Positions 8,258-16,448 of a stretch of DNA of 64,000 bases are shown piece by piece (positions within the stretch are counted from its first letter, which is position 1; every line of letters begins with the position of its first letter). The translations under genes and the position numbers were made by a program. Source of the DNA: Anaerorhabdus sp036636695 (GTDB lineage Bacteria > Bacillota_I > Bacilli_A > Erysipelotrichales > Erysipelotrichaceae); NCBI RefSeq assembly GCF_036636695.1, contig NZ_JAVWNW010000007.1. One strand, given 5' to 3'. The notes below the pieces were generated by a model. The model saw nothing but the letters and a program-made list of their open reading frames with translations. It had not been told where the DNA came from and searched no databases.

Positions 8258-9087
8258 AAACCTCTTTTGCTTTTATATAAATTATCTTCAACTTTTTCAT
8301 ATGCTGCAAGAATTTCACCTTGATGTGTTAATAATACAAGTGGCTCTATACAATCTAGTCGTATTCTTTTCCCTTGTTTTACACTCTCAACATCAGCAAT
8401 TTCAAAATGAGGATACTGATTATTTAAGATTTCATTGATTGAATGAAGTGATTTTTCATTAACTTCATCCAGTTTAATTGCTTGCTCTACCGAAATGTTT
8501 CCTATTTTAGAACGCACTAAAGATGTCATTGTACCTATAGTTCCCATTCTCTTTGCAATATCTTCACAAAGCGTTCGTATGTAAGTACCATTGGAAACTA
8601 AAGCACGTATCGTTATTTCTGTATCGTAAGATAAACATTCTAACTCATAAATTTCAATCTCGCGTTTTTCAAGTTCTATGGTTTTTCCTTCACGATGATA
8701 TTCATATGCTTTTTTACCATTAACTTTAATTGCCGATACCTGTGGAGGAATTTGTTGTTGAATTCCTATAAACTCACTACATATTGATTCAAATTCAATT
8801 CTAGAGATAAGTGGAATATTCTGTTGTTCAATAACTTCACCCCAAATATCTCCTGTATCTGTTTTTATGCCTAACTTAAATGTTGCGATGTATTCCTTAT
8901 TATTGTGTTCGCAATAAGGTAAACATTTACAAGCTTTGCCCACTAAAAGAATTAAAAGTCCTTCAGCATTAGGGTCTAAGGTTCCTGTATGACCGATGGA
9001 ACGTTCATTCAAAATTCTTCTTATTCTTGCTACAACATCAAATGATGTCATATTCTTTTCTTTATTTATATATAATACTCCGTCCAT
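8251..9087 (-). CDS. truB: tRNA pseudouridine(55) synthase
   Basis: TruB isomerises U55 in the T-loop of tRNAs. The 278-aa protein opens MDGVLYINKEKNMTSFDVVARIRR and contains the catalytic Asp in HTGTLDPNAEGLL (about residues 37-49), the conserved IKVNGKKAYEYHREG loop and the VSNGTYIRTLCEDI motif. In Bacillus truB follows rbfA; here rbfA is about 10 kb away and truB heads its own run with ribF, rsmF and the RelA/SpoT-like gene. It is transcribed from a promoter that interlocks with that of the divergent ttcA. Confidence 0.96.
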   Translation of the reverse strand: MDGVLYINKEKNMTSFDVVARIRRILNERSIGHTGTLDPNAEGLLILLVGKACKCLPYCEHNNKEYIATFKLGIKTDTGDIWGEVIEQQNIPLISRIEFESICSEFIGIQQQIPPQVSAIKVNGKKAYEYHREGKTIELEKREIEIYELECLSYDTEITIRALVSNGTYIRTLCEDIAKRMGTIGTMTSLVRSKIGNISVEQAIKLDEVNEKSLHSINEILNNQYPHFEIADVESVKQGKRIRLDCIEPLVLLTHQGEILAAYEKVEDNLYKSKRGLW

Positions 9088-9107
9088 GATACCTCATTTC
9101 CTGTTCT

Positions 9108-9136
9108 ATTATAACAAGTTCATGATATAATAGCAA
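9108..9136 (-). promoter_or_regulatory. Promoter of the truB operon, nested with the ttcA promoter
   Basis: Minus strand: TTGCTA (9131-9136), 17 bases, TATAAT (9108-9113). The -35 box abuts the plus-strand TATAAT (9126-9131) that should serve ttcA, so the two divergent promoters share DNA and only one polymerase can bind at a time. Confidence 0.75.
9124..9131 (+). promoter_or_regulatory. -10 element of the ttcA promoter
   Basis: TGATATAAT gives an extended -10 (TG-n-TATAAT). No good -35 box is visible, which the TG extension can compensate for. The ribosome site AGGAG follows 12 bases downstream. Confidence 0.6.
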
Positions 9137-9157
9137 AGCATCAGGAGTGATAATCAT

Positions 9158-9922
9158 ATGTCAATTAAACAAATTTTAGGACGCATTCGTAAAGCTGATT
9201 TAGACTATAATTTAATGCAAGAAGGCGATCGTATCGCAGTTGGAGTATCCGGTGGTAAAGACAGTATGCTTCTTCTTTACTGCCTTGCTTTGTATCGTAA
9301 CATTGCAAAGCGACATCTCGATAAAAATATAGAGATTGTAGGAATCCATATTAAGATGGGTTTCCCCAATATGGACTTCGAGAAAGTATTTGATTTTTGC
9401 AGAAAACAAAATATTGAATTTTATGAATTTGATTCAAAAATTTACGATATTTTAAAAATACAAGCAAATGAAGATGGTACTTTAAAATGTAGTATTTGTT
9501 CAAAGTTAAAAAAAGGTGCTGTTATTAATGAAGCTATTAAACTTAATTGTAATAAAACAGCTTTTGCTCATCATGCAGATGATGCAATCGAAACTTTATT
9601 CTTAAATGCTATTTATGGAGGTAGACTTGCAACATTTGCACCTGCTATGTTTCTTACAAACTCCAAAATGAACTTCATTCGCCCTTTTGTTTATACTTTT
9701 GAACAAGATATCAAAAATGCTTATAATGAGGTTGATATTCCTATTGTTAAAAGCACGTGTCCAATGGACGGTCATACAAAACGACAAGACATCAAGGAAT
9801 TATTACAATCTATTTATAAAACATATCCATCTTCTAAAGAAAACTTTTTACTTATGTTACACAATCAAAAGAAACTTGATTTATGGGTTAAACAAGAGGA
9901 TTTACCACAAAATGAACATTAA
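9158..9922 (+). CDS. ttcA: TtcA-family tRNA thiolase (2-thiocytidine-type)
   Basis: This 254-aa PP-loop ATPase shows the pyrophosphate-binding motif VGVSGGKDSMLLL (about 27-39), a CxxC (KCSICSKLKKG, about 107-117) and AHHADDAIETLFLNA. Together these are the TtcA/TtuA signature. TtcA adenylates C32 of tRNA and replaces the oxygen with sulfur using an Fe-S cluster. Only two of the usual cluster cysteines plus CPMDG near the C-terminus (about residue 206) are obvious. The stop overlaps the start of a radical SAM gene, so they are co-translated. Plus-strand orientation separates it from the truB operon. The exact tRNA target is not proven. Confidence 0.85.
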   Translation: MSIKQILGRIRKADLDYNLMQEGDRIAVGVSGGKDSMLLLYCLALYRNIAKRHLDKNIEIVGIHIKMGFPNMDFEKVFDFCRKQNIEFYEFDSKIYDILKIQANEDGTLKCSICSKLKKGAVINEAIKLNCNKTAFAHHADDAIETLFLNAIYGGRLATFAPAMFLTNSKMNFIRPFVYTFEQDIKNAYNEVDIPIVKSTCPMDGHTKRQDIKELLQSIYKTYPSSKENFLLMLHNQKKLDLWVKQEDLPQNEH

Positions 9923-10736
9923 ACGCGTTTACATTGAAATCACTAATCGTTGCAACTTACGTTGCAATTTTTGTAGTTTTCATCATCGTGAACTCAAAGA
10001 AATGAGCTTAGGGCAATTTGAAGCAATAATCAAACAAATACAACCCTATACTTCATATATCTATTTACACGTTCAAGGTGAGCCATTACTTCATTCTCAA
10101 TTTGATGACATCCTCAACTTATGCGATCAGTATGAGTTAAAAGTACAACTTGTTACTAATGGGACATTTTTAAAAAATTACCCTTCACTATCGTCACATC
10201 CAAGCTTACGAAAACTAAGCTTATCACTTCATAGTTTGGACTTTCAAACATGTGATATTCATGAATATATGAATGAAATATTTTCTTTTATTAATAATAA
10301 TCATACGAACTGCTATGTAGAACTTCGATTTTGGACAAGTGATAATTTAAGCAATAATGCTTCAACTGCATTGTCGCTTATTAAAGAAAAATATGAATTC
10401 CAAAAAACTACAAAACCAAATAGTTTTAAATTGTTACCCCAAGTTTTTCTACATTTTGAGAATCAATTTGAATGGCCCTCTACCGCTGTATTACCCGCAA
10501 CAAAGTTAGGTACTTGTCGAGGCGGCAAAGAAATGATTGCAATTCTGGTCGATGGCACAGTTGTTCCATGCTGTTTAGATGCTGAAGGACAAATCGACTT
10601 AGGTAATATTTATACTGAAGATTTGAATTCGATTTTATGTTCCAAACGATTTACAGATATAATAAAAGGATTCAATGATAATCAACTCATTGAACCCCTT
10701 TGTCAAAAATGTACCTATCGAAATCGTTTTAATTAA
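9912..10736 (+). CDS. Radical SAM/SPASM-domain protein, unknown substrate
   Basis: The ATG at 9912 overlaps the ttcA stop by 11 bases and immediately precedes the cluster motif; longer in-frame starts would lie inside ttcA. The 274-aa product begins MNIKRVYIEITNRCNLRCNFCSF, with the CxxxCxxC that binds the SAM-cleaving [4Fe-4S] cluster. The C-terminal third has a reduced SPASM-like set (C in KLGTCRGGKEM, VVPCCLD, and LCQKCTYRNRF), which normally holds auxiliary clusters. Coupling to ttcA suggests a role in tRNA or other RNA modification, but SPASM proteins more often act on peptides. No precursor peptide gene is seen beside it. Confidence 0.85.
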   Translation: MNIKRVYIEITNRCNLRCNFCSFHHRELKEMSLGQFEAIIKQIQPYTSYIYLHVQGEPLLHSQFDDILNLCDQYELKVQLVTNGTFLKNYPSLSSHPSLRKLSLSLHSLDFQTCDIHEYMNEIFSFINNNHTNCYVELRFWTSDNLSNNASTALSLIKEKYEFQKTTKPNSFKLLPQVFLHFENQFEWPSTAVLPATKLGTCRGGKEMIAILVDGTVVPCCLDAEGQIDLGNIYTEDLNSILCSKRFTDIIKGFNDNQLIEPLCQKCTYRNRFN

Positions 10737-10754
10737 AGATGCCTTGGCATCTTT
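10735..10754. terminator. Bidirectional terminator between radical SAM gene and oligopeptidase
   Basis: AAAGATGCC and GGCATCTTT form a 9-bp stem around TT. It has T-rich flanks on both strands and lies between two convergent stop codons. Confidence 0.8.
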
Positions 10755-12451
10755 TAAAATGTCTTTGCGTCAATTGAACTTAAATATTCCTTAACAGTCG
10801 CTACCACAGGTTCAATAGTACCATCTTCAAAAGGAGATTTTAAACCAGCTTCTTTCACCAACTCTAAGAATGTTTTAGTTCCACCTAATCCACATAAATG
10901 AACATAATCAGACCAAGCTTTTTCATCTTTGTTAATCATTCTCACCCAAAATTGCAAAGCACATACTTGAGCTAAAGTGTAATCAATATAGTAGAAAGGA
11001 CTTTGGAAAATATGTCCTTGTTGATACCACCAACAACCTTTTTCTAACATATCACAGCCTGCATAATCCTTATGTGGCAAATATTTCTTTTCAAGATCAC
11101 GCCACATCTTTTTTCTTTCATCTTTAGTACAATTTGGATTTGCATAAATTTCATGTTGGAAATGATCTACTAAAACACCATAAGGAACAAATTTCATTGC
11201 ATCTGCAACATGTAAATAATAATACTTATCTGTCTCTTCTTTAAAGAAATATGGCATCCATGGATGTGCAAAGAATTCCATACTCATTGAATGAATCTCA
11301 GCACTTTCCATTGTTGGGAACATACATTCAGGTATCGTAATTGTTTTTTGTGACATATACGATTGAAAAGCATGTCCAGCTTCATGTGTTAATACATCAA
11401 CATCACCACTTGTTCCATTAAAGTTACTGAAGATAAATGGAACTTTATAGTCTGGAAAATCTGTACAATATCCACCACCTTGTTTATTTGGTTTACTTTC
11501 CAAATCAAACAATTCTTGTTCAACCATGACATCAAAGAACTCACCTGTTTCCTTTGATAATTCATGATACATTTTATTTGCCGCTTGAATAAGTTCTTCC
11601 GTCGTACCTTTAGGCTTAGGATTTCCTGATAAAAACTCAATTTTTTCATCAAAATAACGTAATTCCTTATATCCTAAACGTTCACGTTGCTCATCATATA
11701 ACTCTTTGGCAGCTGGTACAATAAAGTTTAAAACTTGTTTACGATAATTAGCAACCATGTCTGCATTGTAATCTAAGCGACTCATTCGTAAATATCCAAG
11801 TTCTGTAAATGAAGAATAACCTAACTTATGTGCCATGGTTGTTCTTACTTTTACCATTTGATCAAATATTTCATCAATCTCTTCTTCATTTTCTTCAAAC
11901 CATTTCATTTTAGCTTGAATCGCACTTTCACGTGTCTTTCGGTCTTTATCTGTTGTTTTAACTCCAATACTTGATAAATTATATATTTTACCTTCAAAAT
12001 CGATTTTAGCACCTGCATATAACTTAGCTTGTCTAGAAATCAACTTGTTTTCTTCTTGCATATCAGAAATTATTTTCTCATCAAATGATTTAATTGCACA
12101 TTCAGCAAGTTTAAAAAACGCACTTGGTATTCTACCCTCAAGTTCATTGCGTAATTTGTGATTCAAAATAATTTTATATAAATCTGAATTGGTAGAAGCA
12201 TACATCGGACTTATTTCATCCCAATAATCATTTTCTTTTTCATAAAATTCATCAGCTGTATTAATAGAATAGCGTGTGCTTGAAAGTGATGCCATTGTTT
12301 GTACATGACTACGAATTTGATTAATTTTATCAAATATTTCCATAAAACTATTTACATCACTACATTCTTTCAATTCATTCTGAAGTGTATCTAATTGTCC
12401 TTTGACTTGATTATAATCAGGTCTTTCATACTTAAACTCTTTAAATTTCAT
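10754..12451 (-). CDS. M3-family oligoendopeptidase (PepF-like)
   Basis: This 565-aa zinc metallopeptidase carries the M3 signature: HExxH in DVLTHEAGHAFQSYMS (about residue 355) and a downstream Glu in the ESAEIHSMSMEFFAHPW helix. The N-terminal 200 residues are the helical lobe. It degrades short peptides in the cytosol; no signal peptide is present. It follows the YukD-like gene by 32 bases on the same strand. A possible TATAAT about 25 bases upstream of the start suggests it also has its own promoter, so a link with the secretion locus is possible but not needed. Confidence 0.93.
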   Translation of the reverse strand: MKFKEFKYERPDYNQVKGQLDTLQNELKECSDVNSFMEIFDKINQIRSHVQTMASLSSTRYSINTADEFYEKENDYWDEISPMYASTNSDLYKIILNHKLRNELEGRIPSAFFKLAECAIKSFDEKIISDMQEENKLISRQAKLYAGAKIDFEGKIYNLSSIGVKTTDKDRKTRESAIQAKMKWFEENEEEIDEIFDQMVKVRTTMAHKLGYSSFTELGYLRMSRLDYNADMVANYRKQVLNFIVPAAKELYDEQRERLGYKELRYFDEKIEFLSGNPKPKGTTEELIQAANKMYHELSKETGEFFDVMVEQELFDLESKPNKQGGGYCTDFPDYKVPFIFSNFNGTSGDVDVLTHEAGHAFQSYMSQKTITIPECMFPTMESAEIHSMSMEFFAHPWMPYFFKEETDKYYYLHVADAMKFVPYGVLVDHFQHEIYANPNCTKDERKKMWRDLEKKYLPHKDYAGCDMLEKGCWWYQQGHIFQSPFYYIDYTLAQVCALQFWVRMINKDEKAWSDYVHLCGLGGTKTFLELVKEAGLKSPFEDGTIEPVVATVKEYLSSIDAKTF

Positions 12452-12483
12452 ATTTTCACCTCAATATCTATTATACATAGTTA

Positions 12484-12738
12484 TCAGTAAAGTTGAAGTG
12501 TAATACCATTATATAAATAGGAATTAGTTGAATGAACAAATGGATTTATTAAAGTATTAGAGTATTTATCAACAATTATTAAGTTCTCACTATAAAGATA
12601 TTCATATTGAATATCTTTATAAATTAACTCTAAAAAATTTTTAATATTTTCGACAATTAACTTTTCGCAATCAAATGCACATATCCATTCTCGCTTAATA
12701 ACACAAATCTCAATTATCACAATTACTTCATTCCTCAT
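12484..12738 (-). CDS. Small protein at the end of the type VII locus, YukD/EsaB-like
   Basis: About 84 aa. The visible pattern is a hydrophobic strand (EVIVIIEICVI), a second strand, a helix (EKLIVENIKNFLELIY), and a final YNGITLQLY strand. It resembles the ubiquitin-like YukD/EsaB proteins that accompany EssC-type ATPases, including the closing 'I..G..L.ly'. Similarity is structural and weak, so this is inference. The start is unclear: an ATG at 12738 lacks a ribosome site, while a GTG at 12720 follows GAGG at a somewhat long distance. It overlaps the end of the EssC-like gene. It could instead be an unrelated small protein. Confidence 0.5.
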   Translation of the reverse strand: MRNEVIVIIEICVIKREWICAFDCEKLIVENIKNFLELIYKDIQYEYLYSENLIIVDKYSNTLINPFVHSTNSYLYNGITLQLY

Positions 12739-15700
12739 AATTATCAATACACCTTAATTTATATGTATCTTTACTTGATATGTAGAAAGCTTCATTATTT
12801 GTTAACTTTATCCAATGCTCATTTCTCAGAATTGTTTGTTCATGAAAACCTTCTCCTATCCAAATAATATTTATTCCTTTATATATATTCCTCATCCACG
12901 AATGATACCAATCGTCTTGACTGCATGCAATCACAATAGAAGTATTATTTAGATTATTTCTTATCAAATCCTCTATATCATCGTTGAATTCCTCATAATC
13001 AATAATTATTTTAGGTTGATTTAAATCAGTGACTGATTTTACCTTACAATAATTATTAAATGTATCCATAATAAATTTATGATAACCACTCGAGTATTTA
13101 GCAATCACAAATAACAACTTGCTTTCCTTTAACTCAATCTCTTCCATCATATCCATATCAACTCCAAGAATAATTCTACAGTCACGTTTAACTGTAACAT
13201 TTTCTGATATTAGTCTAATCTTTTTAAACCTACATTTCAGATTCATATCTAGCTTTTGCAGAGGTTCTTGTATAAGTTTAAATAATTTAATTTCTTTTTC
13301 CATAACATAACCAAAGTCTTTATCTACATTACATGTTTTCATAGGTTTTTCAAATATTGACATACATTCATTCAAATTTTCAATCGATAATGTTACACGT
13401 ATATTAAAATGATGAAGCAATGAATATTTAATCGAATTTGATGTATTTGTGAGAAACAAAAAATAACATCTTTTATTTGCTCCTCTGTGTAATAATTGTT
13501 CAACTAAATAATGTTTATCTTCTAAATACTCTAAGAATGTTGGATAATGTGTAATGATAATTATTAAATCATGATCTATTTCTATGTTATTAATCACTGT
13601 CTTCATCAAACTATCCAGCATGTACTTATTAGTAATGATTCGAATAAAATCGTAACTAGTATAAATGTCATTTATCATTTTATCAAAATCTACAATCACT
13701 ATTTCATATTGATTATCAAATTCACAAATAATTCTATTCATCACTATTTTTAAAAACTTATGTTTTTCACCTCTATTCATAGAAAATACAATCATGTTTT
13801 TATGATATTCATAAATAAAAGGATATTGTGAATTATTACTAATATCATCAATTGTGCCTATCTGATAACGTTGAATAGAGTTCAGATGACAATTCTCGTT
13901 CTTAAGTGATTGTTGCCATAGTCTTTGCGGATTTTCATTGGTAGTAGCCATCATATTTAAAAGTGTTGTAATTTGTGATAATCCTTTATCTTCATTATTT
14001 TTTTCATTCTGTAAATCCGTCGTCAATATTCTAATTGTTGTCTTATCTTCATAAGAATATGTAGAACTTGTTAATGCAATCTGACCTTCAATTAGTCTTT
14101 GATTATTAAATAAATAGAATTGTCCTGGATATTTCAAAAAAGCGCCTTTATCAGATCCAATCATCTCCATACTATCTTGACGATCTTGTACCTTTAAACA
14201 AATACGTGTATTACTATTAGCCCAAATTTGTCCATCAACTACGGATGCTGGTTTTTGTGTTGATAATATCAAATGAATTCCAAGACTTCGCCCTGTTCTC
14301 GCGATACGAATTAATTCATTTACAAAACTTGGTTCAATCATTTTCAGTTCAGCAAATTCATCAATGACATAAAGTAAATGTGCTAATTGAGGTAAAGCAA
14401 TACCGTCATCAACTAATTTTTGATATTTTCCAATATCCATTGGTGATTGTTTGCTTATAGATACCATTTTAGAAAATAACTGTTGTCTTCTTTTACTTTC
14501 ATTTTCAAATGATACAATGAGTCTTTCCATTTCGCTGTTATCTAAATTAGTTAGACTACCAACACAGTGTGGCAAAACTTTTTGCGCTAGCTTAAACGCA
14601 TCTGCAAGTCCTCCTCCTTTAAAATCAATGATTGCGAATTGAAAATATCTAAAGCTATATTTAATTGCTAAAGAATACAGTATTGTAATGATTGCTTCTG
14701 ATTTTCCTCCGCCAGTAGTGGAACCAATCAATATGTGTGGACCATGAACTTTTTCATTTAAATCGAGTTCGAATATTTCACCATTACAAATACCTATAGG
14801 AGCTTTTAAACATGTGTATGTTTTATTATTAATCCAATTGCGATTAATATAACTCTTTGTGATTTCCAATTGATACAAATCAAAAAGTTTATAGTAATTA
14901 TGAATAACTTTAAACTCTTTACCGTAATATTTTAATACATTATTTTTGAAAATATTTATTTTTTGCCAAGTAATATCATTGTGAAATTCAGTTGAATTAT
15001 TGTAAATATAGCAATTATTTTTTATTGAAACCGAGCAATCACAAATACTCATGGAGTCATTTAAAAAAATTACTGAAGTAAATATTAAATCACAGTTCTC
15101 ATAATTTCTCTCATCACTAATTAATGCAATTCTACTCTTTTCAGTATTTGTAGACACTTCAAAATTCTTTGAAGTAACTACTATTAAATTTAAAAATAGA
15201 TATTCTTTTCTATTATGCAACCATTCTTCTGATGTAAATAGATAAATTTCTATACTTTTATTGTCACAATAAAAACATAACTGAAGCAAAACCCATTCAA
15301 ATAAAAGAGTATCTTTAATTACAATTGAACGAACTTCAAATAATTTCAATAACACTAATTTATTCTTTACAGTTGTATGATCATTTTTAAATTTTAAATA
15401 TCGACTATAGTATTCATAATCACCATGAGATGGAATTTGAGCATAACTTATGGATGATTGAATATCCCCTTTTCCTAAAACTACAATAAGATTTTCTCTA
15501 TTTGCTTGATTCGCAAGATATATTTTTTTTAGTCTATTTATTTCTATGTCCTCTGGCAATAAATATGATATTGAATTAAATGTATTTAGTTCATTTTCAA
15601 ATTCTGAAACATGCTCTTCTAACTCATAGAAATAGTTATCCAACAATTTGTTTCTATTCATAAGTTTTTTTTCATGTTGATGTTTTTCAATATATGAATG

Positions 15701-16447
15701 AATTGGTTTTACAAATATCACACTTATGAGCATTGTACAAGGTAATATAAGTGGTATAGCTAAGTCAAAACCATCTTTTCCTTGTAAATATGAATTATAA
15801 CTTGAATTAATACCAACAACCAAAGAAGCCAATAACATCATCAACATCGGTACAACCATGATTAAATTCGACATTTTTTCATGAGCAATTATCTTATCAA
15901 ACTGTCTAAATTCAATTAATAATTTAGGAGCTTCTTTTTTATTTCGATGTATTTCATAATCCATACTTGAATTGATATATTGATACTGACGGTATCGAAA
16001 CTCATCCTTTGAATTTAAATTAATTGTCACACTATTCGGTTGATTAATTAAAACAAACTGTTCTGTTACAATCAATCGTAAATTTAGAATGGCAATGACA
16101 TTGTTCATTTCAAACCGATTTTGCAGTCGATAATCTACAAAAACATTGTGATTCTTTGAGATTATTTTATTCTTTATATTTATAACGATATCGTTATCTA
16201 ATTCAAATAACTGAATTGATGCATATGAATATTTACTTAAGATTAATTCATCCTTGATTTCATATTTCTTATATTTCGCAAAACCACTATCTTCTTCAAA
16301 CATATATACATAAGCATCTTCTAGATATATTTCTTTTTCACAATCAACTAATACATGTATTTCTTCTTCATCCAACTTCAATAAGCACTTTCCTTTTTTG
16401 ACTCTAAAAAACCACTCTTTTGAATCCTTGTAGACAATACAATACAT
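12728..16447 (-). CDS. EssC/YukBA-type FtsK/SpoIIIE ATPase of a type VII secretion-like system
   Basis: This 1239-aa protein matches the EssC layout. The N-terminal 180 residues are beta-rich and FHA-like. Two transmembrane helices follow (about 193-215, LIMVVPMLMMLLASLVVG; about 228-248, AIPLILPCTMLISVIFV), then a charged coiled segment. The first ATPase domain has an intact Walker A (GSTTGGGKSEA, about 573-583) and Walker B (LLYVIDEFAELK, about 693). The second and third ATPase modules are recognisable by position but have lost their P-loops (VFSMNRGEKHKF, about 890; VIAKYSSGYHKF, about 1117). It is somewhat shorter than staphylococcal EssC (about 1480). It is the motor of the locus and lies one base after the lipoprotein gene. 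Very AT-rich codon use is evident. Confidence 0.88.
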   Translation of the reverse strand: MYCIVYKDSKEWFFRVKKGKCLLKLDEEEIHVLVDCEKEIYLEDAYVYMFEEDSGFAKYKKYEIKDELILSKYSYASIQLFELDNDIVINIKNKIISKNHNVFVDYRLQNRFEMNNVIAILNLRLIVTEQFVLINQPNSVTINLNSKDEFRYRQYQYINSSMDYEIHRNKKEAPKLLIEFRQFDKIIAHEKMSNLIMVVPMLMMLLASLVVGINSSYNSYLQGKDGFDLAIPLILPCTMLISVIFVKPIHSYIEKHQHEKKLMNRNKLLDNYFYELEEHVSEFENELNTFNSISYLLPEDIEINRLKKIYLANQANRENLIVVLGKGDIQSSISYAQIPSHGDYEYYSRYLKFKNDHTTVKNKLVLLKLFEVRSIVIKDTLLFEWVLLQLCFYCDNKSIEIYLFTSEEWLHNRKEYLFLNLIVVTSKNFEVSTNTEKSRIALISDERNYENCDLIFTSVIFLNDSMSICDCSVSIKNNCYIYNNSTEFHNDITWQKINIFKNNVLKYYGKEFKVIHNYYKLFDLYQLEITKSYINRNWINNKTYTCLKAPIGICNGEIFELDLNEKVHGPHILIGSTTGGGKSEAIITILYSLAIKYSFRYFQFAIIDFKGGGLADAFKLAQKVLPHCVGSLTNLDNSEMERLIVSFENESKRRQQLFSKMVSISKQSPMDIGKYQKLVDDGIALPQLAHLLYVIDEFAELKMIEPSFVNELIRIARTGRSLGIHLILSTQKPASVVDGQIWANSNTRICLKVQDRQDSMEMIGSDKGAFLKYPGQFYLFNNQRLIEGQIALTSSTYSYEDKTTIRILTTDLQNEKNNEDKGLSQITTLLNMMATTNENPQRLWQQSLKNENCHLNSIQRYQIGTIDDISNNSQYPFIYEYHKNMIVFSMNRGEKHKFLKIVMNRIICEFDNQYEIVIVDFDKMINDIYTSYDFIRIITNKYMLDSLMKTVINNIEIDHDLIIIITHYPTFLEYLEDKHYLVEQLLHRGANKRCYFLFLTNTSNSIKYSLLHHFNIRVTLSIENLNECMSIFEKPMKTCNVDKDFGYVMEKEIKLFKLIQEPLQKLDMNLKCRFKKIRLISENVTVKRDCRIILGVDMDMMEEIELKESKLLFVIAKYSSGYHKFIMDTFNNYCKVKSVTDLNQPKIIIDYEEFNDDIEDLIRNNLNNTSIVIACSQDDWYHSWMRNIYKGINIIWIGEGFHEQTILRNEHWIKLTNNEAFYISSKDTYKLRCIDNYEE

Positions 16448-16448
16448 A

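Noticed and set aside
8258..8290. Possible FMN riboswitch before ribF
   Set aside because: ribF overlaps truB; there is no leader where a riboswitch could lie.
9687..9911. Long N-terminal extension of the radical SAM gene
   Set aside because: It would overlap ttcA by more than 200 bases and precedes the conserved MNIKRVYIEITNRC start, which has its own coupled ATG.
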